This document shows, one piece after another, positions 24,460 through 36,190 of a DNA stretch of 64,000 nt (position 1 is its first letter; every line of letters starts with the position of its first letter). The notes beneath the pieces are model-generated. The model made no database searches, was not told the origin of the DNA, and saw only the letters and a list, made by a program, of their open reading frames with translations. The position numbers and the translations under genes were made by a program. Source of the stretch: Earliella scabrosa (Eukaryota; Basidiomycota; Agaricomycetes; Polyporales; Polyporaceae). Where the stretch lies: the NCBI GenBank assembly GCA_022605405.1, contig JABYQQ010000011.1, positions 1,178,001-1,242,000 on the forward strand, written 5' to 3'.

Positions 24460-26201
24460 CGCTGGAGACAATTTCTCGCGATGCTCTTCTTGCCTCGATG
24501 ATGGGAAGCAATACCCTGACATGCACCAACGTTCGGATAGCAGACTACTCGTCGGAGGTCGGACAACTGTGCATCACCGCCGTCAAGAGCCGATGGTTTC
24601 GTACAACGCCTGAGACGACCGGCATTGTGGGGCGGGGGATTCCTAAAGCACGTATCGGCGGACATTGGTTGCGACGCTGCTTGCGAACACGGAGGACACT
24701 CCTCGCAAACTTGGTAAACCGCCTTGCGAATCTGGCGAACTGTGCATCCGCTTGGTCGTCGGGGATTGCGCTCAGGGCTCGTATTGGTCTGTTATGGTAG
24801 CATCCATGCATGGAGTTCAAGACGCTGGTGAGTACTCCGATCGGGACTGTTGCGAGTATGGCTCCGTCATGAATGTTCCCTCCAGGGTCATCCATGGTCT
24901 TGGCCTAATCGGGCCACGCCATGCCTATGGAGCCCTGACCCAGGATAGAACCATTCTCGTTCTGGTTGTGCTTCCACCGAAGAGACCATTGGCACAGCGG
25001 TCTGTAAAGCACATCGCAGTAACGTTACTCTTTGCTCCAACGACCTTGACATCCAGGACGCGACGCCGCAAGCTACTTCAAGCGATCTACATGCAGGATG
25101 ACCCGGTACCGGACACAACGCTGTATCGCCGACCGAGTCGTCCCGACAACCTGGGACTTTCGTAATCCCTTCACATTGCCGTCACGATGCTGAAATTTTC
25201 GCAATGGCATGAAAGTCAATATCGCACATGCGAGTTGCCCCAGTCCAAATCGCGCCATCTTCCATTCATGGCACCCCCGGGGAGCCCGTGCGAAGGCAAG
25301 CCAGTTCTCATTCTGGATACCGGTTGATCGGCAACCTGGATGTTTCCGGCTCCCCGAAGGTACCCTACGTCATCCATGGGGACTCTCCTTCAACGGTACC
25401 GAATACAGCATACCCGGCATACCTCGTTGCAACAGGTACAAGCGACTTCCATTCGATTCCAACTCCCTGGCCCTGCATACATTCATAAAGAGACATGTTC
25501 TTGACAGGCACTTGCAACCGTCTACATTGGGTCACCGCAAATAGGGAGCGTCATACCCTGCACCCAGCGCTCCAACTTGTAAATGGGCGTGTGAATGGGC
25601 TCCTGTCACACGAGACGACGTTATACGATACTTACCCTCCGTGAGTACGGTTTGAATGCCGCCTACAACTGAGGATAACAGCCATGTTCAGTGCCTGAAC
25701 AGGATCGTGACTGGAGTGCAGTCACGACCGTCAGCCATTTTTGCAAGGCTGTTCCGAATCCAGATACTTATCGGCCATTGCCCGTCGCACCGGCGCCTCT
25801 TCAACTTAGCGGTTTCTGTCCCTTCGACAAGAACCTCAGCATACAAGTATCTATCGCGCAGGGAGTCTCCAGGACAAGTCTCAGCGCTCGTACTCCCTTT
25901 CCCCACTCGCTCTCCGACCCACTCTCGCCCTTCGCCACCCGCTCTCGCTCCGCCACCCACTCTCGCCCTCCGTCACTCTCTCTCCTCTGCCGCGACCATC
26001 CGCTCTCGCCCTCCGCCAACCGCTCTCGCTCCGCCACCCACTCTTGCCCTCCGTCACTCTCTCTCCTCCGTCGCGACCATCCGCTCTCCCTCACTCGCTC
26101 TCCTCGGCCGTAACCACTCATTGTCCTCTTGCGCACACTCTACGCTCCCCATCTCTCATCGTTCGACGTCGTTCCTCTATCATCCACCCATCTCTTGCCA
26201 C
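24460..26201. other. intergenic region with an 81-bp repeat
   Basis: No exon chain is recognised. A plus-strand frame at about 24.67-25.17 kb is open but lacks any recognisable feature. The only clear structure is the duplicated 81-bp tract at 25922-26083, within a pyrimidine-rich stretch just upstream of the DUF6698 gene. Confidence 0.4.
25922..26083. repeat. tandem repeat, two 81-bp units
   Basis: Bases 25922-26002 and 26003-26083 are two copies of an 81-bp, C/T-rich unit beginning CTCTCGCCC and ending CGACCATCCG, with only a few substitutions. A partial third copy (CTCTC...) follows. The tract ends about 120 bases before the ATG of the next gene, so it may lie in its promoter or leader. 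Confidence 0.85.
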
Positions 26202-27652
26202 ATGCATCCGCTAGGCCCGGCCGCCAGCAGCAGCGGGACGTCCACCGCTGGTAAGCGTCCCGCCCCGGACCCTCTGTCGACGGTCATTGGTCTTCCACCT
26301 CGTAAGAGGCCGTACGTACACAACTTGGCATTGACCCCGACTCGTGCTGACCCTGCGTTGACGTCGATTGGCAGTGTCCCTTGCCAAGATCAATTCAAGC
26401 ACAGTGGTCGCCATTTTGGCCGAGCTCTTCATGCCTTCGTAAACGTTAGCCTACTCCTCTCATCTGGGGTAACGACTATGGCAGACGTCCTGAACGGGGC
26501 GATTGTAGAGGAGGACCTCAACGAGGAGTGAGTGGCTCCTTGATCACATCTGTGCTTGCTGAGCGTTCCTATCAGGCAACGTGTCCGGCACCGAGTCTTC
26601 ACAGAAGCTCTCGACTTCATGCCCGACCTCAAGAGGGGTCTTGAGGCAGGGACCTATAATGCGCGCGACATCATCCACATGGGCGATCAAGTAAGCTCAT
26701 TCTGCTCCCGACGTAACCGGAAGTACGTCTCACACTCTCTCGTAGATCCAAGCGGGCGCTGCCGCTGCTCGTGCGGACGACATCAAGAGTCTGAAGCCCG
26801 CTATCCTCGACTGGATCACGAACTCGGAGGAGGGCCTGGCTCCGCCGATACCGAGGAACAACATGACGAGACGAGGGTGGAACCATGACGCCACCGGCAG
26901 GAAGTTGTGTCCTGCGGGTCTGTCATATGATGAGTAAGTTCTCCCGTATATGTGTCGTCTTGTACTCACGCATTGCATACACAGCGTCAAACACAAGCTA
27001 CGCAACAAAGAGTTGATCGTGACTGGAGATCAGTGGCCGATCTTCATCTACGCCAACGAGACCTTCGACCCCAACAATCCCTGGCAGGGTCTGTTCCGTG
27101 GCCGTCTTCTCCTGAACGTGAGTTTATGGTGTTATGCCTCTCAAGTCTTCTTACGCAATTCGGCGCAGGGGTTCAACCACATCTTCAACTCCCCCAGCTC
27201 GGTGGACAACATAGGAAGATCGACCCGAGCCGGCAACGCTCAGATCCACGGCATGAGAGAGGTCACTCCGGCGTCGATCGCCTATGTGGCCATGTTGGTA
27301 AGTGCGTTGTAGCATGTTACCCCTACTATATCGCTGAGCCTGACTTGGGCAGGTGCGCTTCGTTCTCGGGTCGGCCACCTGCTTCTCTCGAAAGGACACC
27401 GTCTCCGACTCCGAGAGGTTTTACCTCACTGTCTACCAGTTCCTCACAAACCCCCTCGAGAGGCAGAACGTTGGCGAGCTCCTCCAGTGGTGGAACCGGT
27501 GCGTCATCTCGGCCTGTCACCGCCCATCATTCTATGCGCTTACCGTCTTGTCTGATAGGCAAGTGTTTCCCAACAACATCACTGCGCACTTCGTGCCCGC
27601 CGAGACCTCTGCCTTGGCCCGGCTTCTCGCCCTGCGGACCAGGGCTACCTAA
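26202..27652 (+). CDS. DUF6698 family protein
   Basis: Seven exons join in frame: 26202-26527, 26576-26690, 26746-26933, 26985-27117, 27169-27297, 27353-27498 and 27559-27652, about 376 residues. The N-terminal 60 residues are Ser/Pro/Arg-rich and contain PPRKRPYV, a possible nuclear signal. The conserved C-terminal half carries WPIFIYANETFDPNNPWQGL, then FNHIFNSPSSV, then GNAQIHGMREVTPASIAYVA, and VSDSERFYLTVYQFL with NRQVFPN. This series is the pattern of DUF6698, a family of unknown function that occurs in multiple copies in mushroom-forming fungi. All splice phases agree and no stop interrupts it. Its position in a transposon-rich tract fits its patchy distribution. Confidence 0.78.
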
Positions 27653-30600
27653 CCTGCTGTCTTGAAGCGCGCCCTCCACTGTATTCTGGTTACGTCATGT
27701 CTTGTCTTGCATTCGGGTCTCGTGTTTGTCGTATTCGCATCAATCATATTCTTGCTTCTTGTGCAATTGCGCGTGCCAGATCCGATCTCGTTCAGTCTGC
27801 CCGATGGGCGTCTTACCCATGGTTGGGAAGGTCATGATAAGTATGCTTCTACCCTTTCTGGGCAGTACGCTTCTGTCGATCATTGACGTCGATCATGACT
27901 GTTTGAGTAAGAAGCGAGAGATGACCCGTTCTAATACACTGATACCCTTGTTCAGCATTGACAGAAGCGCATATGCGAACGATCCCCCTTATTCCGGCGC
28001 ATCATGACCTTCTTGAACCTTCCGTCGAGGATGACCACCACCGTCATATCGGTACCGATGTACAACCCTCTCACAACTGCCGCCATGCACCGATGCTGAG
28101 GTGGTATACAGTACACAATGTGAGGTCCTGAACAGCACGCTGATGGAGTTGCAGAATACAGTCAGGCATGCAAGTTGTGGTGCAACCTGATGGACCAGTA
28201 CCGATGCTGAATACCAGCGAGTTTTTCTCAGGTCTATCGGTATAGCTGCCATGGGCAACAGCATCATGAACCTCTGGTGAGTGAGCAATTGTCATTACGA
28301 GCGAGGGAACGGACATTGTCTCCTCCGCCCTACCCATGGATCGGATACCCGGAGTCATCTTGATGAGGAGTCAACATGTACCGATCATGCTAGGCATGAA
28401 CAGTGTGAATCCGATGGCTCAACGCATCAAGTTTCTCATTGGAGGATCTTCTGCCATGACCATCAGACCAAGGGTATATGCAATCACCCTCCACCTGTGC
28501 CTGCACGACCTCGATGATCCTTGAACGCCAATCTGGTAGACCAGGCGATCTCCTAATTTGGTGCGTAGCAGTCCTGGAAGCAGCAGAGCCCCGACCATCA
28601 GCGTCCATCACGGAACTCACCGGGAGATCTTAAACAGCAGCTCACTCACGACTGTCCACCGGATGGTTCCGCTGCTGTGGCCTGGATGACCCCTGTCTTC
28701 AACCTTTAGACAGGTCGAGCGAAGGTCTGTCATTGTGCACCCCCCGTCCTCCGTTGCATCTTTGGTTGAGACGCCCTGGTTTGCTTGACAGATTGCTCTC
28801 ACGTTGGGACGCGTAACTCTCAAGCAGATCAGTCTTCGCCGTCGCGGTTTGGCCGGTCTTGTCGCAAAGTCCGTCTCTGTAGATGATGGACCATAAATTA
28901 TAGCTTACAGGCAATGCAGCTCTCAGGTAGCATGCTCTCAGTCTAGCGCATGTCAAGCTCCCGGATACACTTTGCCACCATCACCCATTCCGCAGACAAT
29001 CGTCGCTTGACCCTTCCTAACAGATTATGTCGCAGACATCAATCCAACGATGACTGTCGTCGGTCACTGTCTGATCCTCTTTCCCTCGTATGTCGTCATG
29101 GCACATTGTTCCAATGTCGGTCAGACGGGCGTTCTGGACCCCAGACCTGCATGGAGATAGACTTTCATCGACTCAGAAAGAATTAGGTACCTCGTACGTT
29201 GTGACATTATATTCGTCATGCTCACGAAACCCGTTGAGGTACATAGTGCCATACGCTCCCTGCGGCACTTGAAGATACGAGGCTTCTGTCTGACATACTC
29301 TGTCCGACACAACGTATCGTCATCCTTGGGTCCTCATACCCATCCATAGGCCTCTGTTCAGGCATCTCAATCCGGCTCCGACGTACCTGTTCAGCATTTG
29401 TGATCGTTTAGACTGATGTTGACAGGTAGACAGGTTCGGTCGTGTCGTGCTTGCGGATGCTTCGGATCCATAACACAATGTCTACCTACCTATGTATTCC
29501 CTCATCAACCCCTGTGTCAGACAGGTATACAAGCTACCTTGGATACACCAGAGATTCCATTAAACCGCAGTATATGCTCTTGCCGAATCGTCATGGATAT
29601 GCAGATGTTGCTAAGCAGATGGTAAGCCTGGACAACATTTTCCCTTATTTGGAAGGCGCGCGCTTGTGTCGTCGCGCGCGTCCGACTTGTCTTTTTCATC
29701 ACTCACACTGATGCTCAGACGTCTGAGACAATTATTCACTCAAACCCACTTCCTCTCAAGTAGGATACCGCATTATTCCGTATAAGCAAAGCAGTAGCGT
29801 CACAAAGGCATCTTACAGAGGCATCATCAAGGTCTAGACGCTCTCATTGCCTGTTGAGACGTACAGTAACATAAGTAAACGAGATGATTTATATGAGTTG
29901 TCTGTGAGTGATGAAAAAGACAAGTCGGACGCGCGCGACGACACAAGCGCGCGCCTTCCAAATAAGGGAAAATGTTGTCCAGGCTTACCATCCCGGTAAG
30001 CTCAATCCTCTTGAACTTCTCTCCCTCAGTCCGTGGGTGGTACTGCATACTCATGGCTGACTGGATTAGAATTGCCATGGACTCTGCCAATGACTCGCTC
30101 CTCAAGCTTGAAGGGGACCCCATCCGGAAACTGCCAATGCAAGCCTGAGGTCTACAACAAGTCGAAGGCGTATGGGGACTTGAAGAAGGCGGAGCTCCTT
30201 GTGTCAGGCGTGGATAATCGTTGGGCTTTTCCCTAGGAGTATTCGTGTGGTCTCGGACGGAGGGTTTCATCGCCCTGAACCCAAGGTATGTCTTGCACGC
30301 TTTGCCCCAGGTACCTCCCTCCTCCGAGTTACCCGGTTCCTGGCGAGCACTCTGGCTATCGTGGAGGAGTCGAGAACAGCCGGACTACGTAGTGGTACAA
30401 TTCTATGCGCACTGCGCGGCGATGTGCGGCACAATCGTAATTCATCATTCGTATTCCCCATACTACGCTGTTCATGTTGATTCTACAATCTACGGCTTTT
30501 GGTATGTATTTCAGGTCCTTTTGCACTATTGGTACGAGACATCCGACTTCCGCACTTCAAGGCATTCTTCATCTGTCTTTCATGGGTCTGGGCAGCTCAT

Positions 30601-31549
30601 TTGCGTCGATACTCATGCTAGCACTGATCGTATGCACGCTGATAGAGGGGACATGCTCACGGACATCCACAAACGTGACTTCCAGCCCTGTCTTTCGTTA
30701 GATACGGTATTCAATTTCGACACGGCAATCTGAGGTTCGCCCGCGCACGGTGTGGTGGAGGAACCCGAACCGTTCAGACGATAGCAAGAATAGCCTACGT
30801 GCATGAAACCGCACTTGGGAGACGGATGGCCGTGGTACTCGGAGTCATCTCCTTGTTCTCTTCTGATAAGAAGAAAGGTTGTGCGCTTTACGTGGAGGAT
30901 AGTCATTAAATGGTGGTCGCTAGCGTCTCAGGGTGTTGAAGCCCTGTGGAAGAAAAGACTTATGTGCAGTAACGGGCGCGGTGCATCAAGAACGGACCAA
31001 GATGACGGTCGGAGGGTTATCGTGTTCGGAGGACACACCGTGGCTTGTGTTGGGCGGTGAAAGGGAGATCTTGCCTCGATATACACGGATTCGGACCATA
31101 CAATGACCTTGACGATGGACGTATGTTCACGCTGCGCAAGCCTGTGTTCAGCATCTCTAGCAATAGAGTTTAGACTCTCAGGCTCTGTGACATCATTCGC
31201 AGACTTTCAGTTCAACTCCGCATCGCAATGTTCCCCCGCTGCCAGGTACCATGAGAAAGGTAAGTAGTGATTCTGCCCTGGTATACTCATGAGAGTCTCG
31301 GTCATGGTGCAATTGAGTACTTGTCAACCAATGCGCGAGAAAGTTGCTAATATGAGTTCGTGGGCCATTATCGAATGCACCTGGTTGCACACGAGATCCA
31401 CACTTATCGAGACTTCTTCTTCTGCCGAGTTTGTCACATGCATGGCACATGCAGGAAGCATTGTGCCCTATAAATTCGTTACCAGGGCGGTTCCCCCCTC
31501 TTCAAGACCGGTGCCACTGGGTTGAGCTTCTGCGTCCGTGTCCACAGCC
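27653..31549. other. long gene-poor tract
   Basis: Nearly 3.9 kb with no recognisable gene. It is richer in A+T than the flanks. Parts around 28.0-28.6 kb have open frames on both strands without a domain, possibly the remains of a retroelement, though I see no reverse transcriptase or protease motif. The outstanding structure is the perfect inverted repeat at 29618-29992. Confidence 0.45.
29618..29992. repeat. perfect 90-bp inverted repeat with 195-bp spacer
   Basis: Bases 29618-29707 and 29903-29992 are exact reverse complements over 90 bp. Each arm contains GGTAAGCCTGGACAAC, a run of GCGCGCGC-type sequence and GACTTGTCTTTTTCAT. Outside the arms the match stops at once on both sides. The 195-bp spacer codes for nothing recognisable. 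Perfect identity means the arms are young or kept identical by gene conversion. They could be the ends of a small non-autonomous element or a foldback that yields hairpin RNA. Confidence 0.93.
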
Positions 31550-32705
31550 ATGTCCTCCCTCTTCCTGAACGCATATTACCTGGCAATCAACTTTAATGCC
31601 ATCCTCTATGGTGCGGTAGGCGTCAGTAGCTGGATCCGGGATGCACCTGACACGCACTGCGCATTAGGCTCCGAACTGGTCTTCTACGGGATGACCATGG
31701 TCGCGCTCATTCGCCACCGAGAGAAGTGGACGAAGATCGACAAGTTCTACATGGGATTCAGCACAGCGCTACTGTGTCTGATCACGATCTACTTGTCGAC
31801 GGAGGCCGTGTTCGGGCAGGAGATGTGGGTAGTCAATGGTGACTTCCCGGGTGGCGCACCCGGCTGGTTTATCGAGAACGCGGATGTCTGGTATCAGACA
31901 CTGGGAACGGCCTCGTCCGTTGTTCTCAACATGCTGACAGACGCACTCCTAGTTCGTCTACTCAACTCCAGTTCCGTATGGCACGACTGATTGAGACGCA
32001 TTCCAGATCTACCGTATATACGTGGTCTGGACAGACTTCCGAGTGATCGCGTTCCCCTGTATCCTCTATGTATCTAGTATCGGTAAGTGCAAGATTTCAC
32101 TTCAGCTCTCAGTAACTTACCGTTTGCGCAAGCACTGGGGATCCTTGAGCTATACCTCTCCGGCAAACCTAACGCGAACTTCTTCGTGGGCCGGGCAATG
32201 CAGCTTGGCACCGCGTACTGGGCCTCCACCATCTCGCTCAACATAATCGCAACGTGCACAATCTGCGGCCGGCTAATCTATCTCGGTCGTGCTCTTGAGG
32301 CATCCCGCACTGTCAAGGGCGGCAAGGTCGCCGTGCACTATACGGGAACGCTGCCCATCGTCGTCGAGTCAGCATTGCCCTACAGCATGGCCGGACTCGC
32401 GTTCTTGGTCTCGTTCGGCATCGGCAGCGACTTGTCCATCATGTTCGGCGCATTCTACGGGATGTTCAGTGTACGTCAGATCTCGTATACAGCGTTGACA
32501 TGCAACTGAACGCGACGTACAGTGCATTTCTCCGCAGCTCATCATCATGCGAGTGGTGACCGGGTCGGGGTGGACCAGGGATAAGATGGCTGAGACCGTC
32601 TCCGCTTTCGAGTTTCAGTCTCTTGGCAATCGAGGTGGGGCAGCCACAATAACCTCCGAGGGAGCTTCTGCTGTTGATCGAAAGTCCATCCAGGAGATGG
32701 TATGA
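31550..32705 (+). CDS. multi-pass membrane protein of basidiomycete type
   Basis: Four exons join in frame: 31550-31951, 32007-32082, 32133-32470 and 32523-32705, about 332 residues. Hydrophobic segments (FYGMTMVALI, STALLCLITIYLSTEAVF, IAFPCILYVSSIALGILELY, TAYWASTISLNIIATCTICG, YSMAGLAFLVSFGI) suggest six or seven helices. A cytosolic Ser/Thr-rich tail follows WTRDKM. The IYRIYVVW stretch after the third helix and the general layout match the numerous uncharacterised seven-helix proteins of agaricomycetes. Location would be a cell membrane; the ligand or substrate is unknown. The first true ATG of the frame is at 31550. Confidence 0.8.
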
Positions 32706-33011
32706 ACAACTTGAAGGGGTGTGTAAGCATAGATATTTACAGGTCGTCCGGAAGGACGTACCAAGGGCCACTTCTTCCTCCTATCAAGGTTGCACGTTCG
32801 TATAATATGTACGATATCTCGTCGCGAGCGTGCTGCAGGACCCATATTGTCAGTAACAGCAGAAAGAATGATCCTCTAGGTCACAGGCCATGTATCGAAG
32901 TGTCGCACGCACCGCAGCGGTCTCCAAAATGACCGATGCGCTCAGCTGAATTGCTCTAGGTTCGTGTCTCTACATGTTCAGTCTGCTCAGCTCATGAGCT
33001 CCTGCCCAATG
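32706..33011. other. short gap between converging genes
   Basis: About 306 bases between the stop codon of the membrane protein gene and the stop codon of the dehydrogenase gene. I see no coding potential and expect only the two 3' untranslated regions. Confidence 0.5.
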
Positions 33012-34122
33012 CTAGAAGCCGAGCTCTTCCCTCGTGTTCAGAATACGGCCCTCCGAGCCGCCCTCCACCATGAGAACGTGTCCGGTGACATGCCCGGACA
33101 CGGTCGAGGACGAGAGGACGACGATCTGGTTGGCGACATCCTCTGGTGTTGCGACCTTACGGAGCGCCGTGCTAGACGGCAAAATCTGATTAGCTCGGGT
33201 CTGGGAAACATCGCACACAGAGATACTCACGTCGCGAGCCATGGATAGGCGGCGTCGGGGTTGTTGATGAGTTCCTCTATCATGGGAGTCCTCACCCAGC
33301 CTGAGACGATATGTCATCCATGAGCCCATCGCCCTGATGCTGAGCTGCACGAAAAATGCTCACCCGGTGCAACAGCATTCACTCGTCCTTTGGGCGCGAT
33401 CTTGACTATTTCGTTCTTCAGGCTGAGACACATGCCGTACATCATCGCTGCAGCCACGATCCAAATTAGCGTTGAGCACTTTCACCTTCGAGACACTCAC
33501 GACTCACCGCTCTTCGTCACAGCATAGTCCATGAATCCATGCACGCCCCACTTGCCACCTACGCTCCCGATCAGCACGATCGCCGCCTTGTCCCTCACAC
33601 TGTCGCTCGCCCGCTCCAACCCCCTCATATACTCGCGCACGACCAAGAAGCTCGACGTGAGGTTCGTCTTGATCGTCGACTCCCACTGGTCGAGTCCCAT
33701 CTCCGCCACCGGCACGTAGCGCTCCCCGAAGATCCCGTGGTTGACGACTACGACCTGTACAGCCCGAACGGGGCCTCAGAGGCGGACGCGAACAGCTTCA
33801 GGACGGCGGACTCCTGAGTGAGGTCCGCCGGGAGGGCGCGGATGCGGTCGGGCCCGTACTCTTGCAAGAGAGGGTCGAGAGGCGCAGACTTGGTGTGGTA
33901 GTGTGCGGTCACCAGTGCGCCTAGTTCTGCATAGACGGCGTCATCAGTACTAAAGGCGCGAGGGTCGTGGTGGGAGGCGCGGCTTACTCAGGAATTGACG
34001 GGTAGTAGCGAGGCCGATGCCCCCGCTCGCACCTAAGTGAGGTCAACGCATAATTCGAAGACACACGAGACGTGGTACTTGCCTGTAACCAATACATGCA
34101 CGTTCTCTAGTCCGAAGTCCAT
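33012..34122 (-). CDS. short-chain dehydrogenase/reductase, one frame break
   Basis: Six minus-strand exons: 34122-34083, 34032-33988, 33926-33508, 33447-33364, 33300-33231 and 33171-33012. The product is a Rossmann-fold NAD(P)-dependent oxidoreductase. The cofactor motif VTGASGGIG spans the exon 1/2 junction. VNHG stands where NNAG is usual. The catalytic tyrosine and lysine lie in DYAVTKSG. VNAVAPGWVRTPM and the C-terminal EGGSEGR complete the pattern. Exon lengths sum to 818, one short of a multiple of three. The break is in exon 3 near 33757-33766, where the frame reading EAPFG ends in a stop while the next frame reads VQVVVVNHG. A single lost base would explain this, either as a real disabling mutation or a sequence error. 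The exon 1 donor is GC, not GT. It converges on the membrane protein gene. Confidence 0.75.
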
Positions 34123-35187
34123 CTTCGCCGTGAATATTATGTCTTGTGGGATTGGTGCTGCGTCGTCGGTCAGCTATTGAAGGATTATTTATACGTGAAA
34201 GACCTGACCTCGTGCTCGCGCTCTCCGAACCCCCCCCCTCTCTCTCGCTTACTGATGTCCGATGGGTGGACGGGCAAGACTCACCGAACCCTCCGATCGC
34301 ACTTTGAAGCACGTCGCGCCGCGACACAAAGCGCTAGCCACAATCAGTACTTGCCGGAAAACGCAACTTGCGGGAATAGCCACCCGCCTCTCCTCTTTAC
34401 CGGTCATCAACCTGCTCCTTGACCCATTGCTAAAACAGACGCAATTGGCGACCGGATGACAGCAAAATTGCCGAAGGATTGAAGTTCGATGACCAAAGAT
34501 TTTGGTCCTAGCAACACGTGGCCTTGGCATCTCTTAACGGTCTCAGGGCGCATGTCAAGACACGTTGAGCAACTTGGCGAGTACTGATGCGTGTGTGACC
34601 GAAATGGATGGCGGTGAGCCTAGTGGACCGGTGGTGTGGGGTTCAGCGCGTGAAGACGATAACGGCCAGCACGTACTAGTCGGTACCGGGCAACCACCTG
34701 ACCTTCTTCCATACCAGGGCTCGTCGTACTACGCCAGTTTAGACCGGAGTGCCGACCTGGTCTTGAGAAACGACTCACAGTGGCGAGCTCGAGGTTGAGG
34801 GGATGGTCCGAGCGAACATGCGCGACGCGCAGGTGCCGGTCTCGACGTGGCTGCTCATCGCACTTCGCTGGGGAGATCTTCATCCATGCGTGGGTTGGTG
34901 TCGAAACCAACGTCTTCTAGGTCTTGCTGCCGAGGCAATTTGGTGACCGTTCCGTCTAGTAGAGGGAACACTTCAAGCTCCTGCTAGAATCAATATTAGC
35001 TGGCCATCAGCCACGATGCATGCTTGATACGAACCAGAACGTGCGTGCCTGGTATGCGGACCGGCTTCCAGTCTGTTGTCGGACTTGTCGGCCGATGAGA
35101 TGAGTCGAAGCGGGATTCGGACCCCGGCCCGGAACGTTGAACGGGCTACGTACACCTCTCAGCACAACGACATCCATTTCACGGAAC
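34123..35187. other. intergenic region between diverging genes
   Basis: About 1.06 kb between the start codons of the minus-strand dehydrogenase and the plus-strand acetyltransferase. No gene is recognised. It should hold both promoters. A pyrimidine run (CCCCCCCTCTCTCTCG) lies near 34230. Confidence 0.45.
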
Positions 35188-35968
35188 ATGGACGCACTTG
35201 AGGACGAGCCATACGACATCAACTTTTGTCTCCCCATCCGCGAACTCGAGAGCGACCGCGTGAAGCTCACGCCGTTTGTCGTGAGTCCCCTCTCCAAGCT
35301 CTTCTCCAGACTGTGATGCGCACCCCGACCAGCCATCCATCCACGGCGACGCGTTCTGGGCGGGGACGCACGCCCACCCAGACCTCTACACCTACCTCCC
35401 CTTCGGCCCCTTCCCCACCCTGGCCGCCTTCCTCACCTACGTCGAGCAGCGCTTCCAGCGCGACCCCGCGCTCCTCATCTTCGCCGTCCTCGACAAGACC
35501 TCGCCCAGCGAAGCGCACGAGCCGCCCCTAGCGGGCCTCGCGGGCTTCCTCAACGCGGACCCGCACAACCTCAGCGTCGAGGTCGGGATGCTCATCTGCC
35601 TCCCGGCCTTCCAGCGACGGCGCGTCACGCACGCCGCCGTGGCGCTCCTGCTGCAATACTGCCTGAGCTTGCCGAGCGAGGGCGGGCTCGGCTTGCGTCG
35701 CGTGCAGTACCAGGCGCACGCGAGCAACGTGCGCTCGGTCGCGCTCGCGCGGGGCCTGGGGTTCCGGATGGAGTGCGTGCAGAGGTGGCAGCGAGTCCTG
35801 CGGGAGGACAAGGCGGGGAACGGGCAGGAGGCGAGGGTGGGCGACCCGATGCCTGGGACGAGAGGACGCGACACGGTTATGTTGTCCGTGTGTTGGGACG
35901 ATTGGGAGAAGGAGGGAGATGGGGTCAGAGGGCAGGTGTTCTCGCCTGAATATGCCATGTACATGTAA
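35188..35968 (+). CDS. GNAT-family N-acetyltransferase
   Basis: Exon 1 (35188-35280) and exon 2 (35333-35968) join in frame, about 242 residues. The layout is that of acetyltransferases similar to bacterial RimJ/RimL: an N-terminal LPIRELESDRVKLTPFV strand, then YTYLPFGPFPTLAAFLTYVE, LLIFAVLDKT, LAGLAGFLNADPHNLSVEVG, the acetyl-CoA region FQRRRVTHAAVALLLQYC, and a late RRVQYQAHASNVRSVALARG segment, which is the typical N-x-x-S-x-x-x-x-x-x-x-G motif. It transfers an acetyl group from acetyl-CoA to an amine, but the substrate is unknown. A decayed relative of this gene lies at 51741-52105. Confidence 0.85.
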
Positions 35969-36190
35969 TAGCGATGGCGCTGGCGTTGTGTGCGAGTACA
36001 AGGCACCTCGAACAGCGGACAGGTCCTATCCAAACGGGGATGTGGACAGATTTTATACCCATGATACCAAGTGCGCACACACGACACAGATACTCTAGAT
36101 GGGACGCTACGATGACGGCTACGTGCGCGTCTTGTCCTCCCACCTGCAGCGGAATGAGTCAGCGTTTAATGGCTTGAGAACGATGCGCAC

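Noticed and set aside
29442..30270. Short frames on both strands sharing VSLDNIFPYLEGARLC
   Set aside because: The shared peptide is only the translation of the two arms of the perfect inverted repeat.
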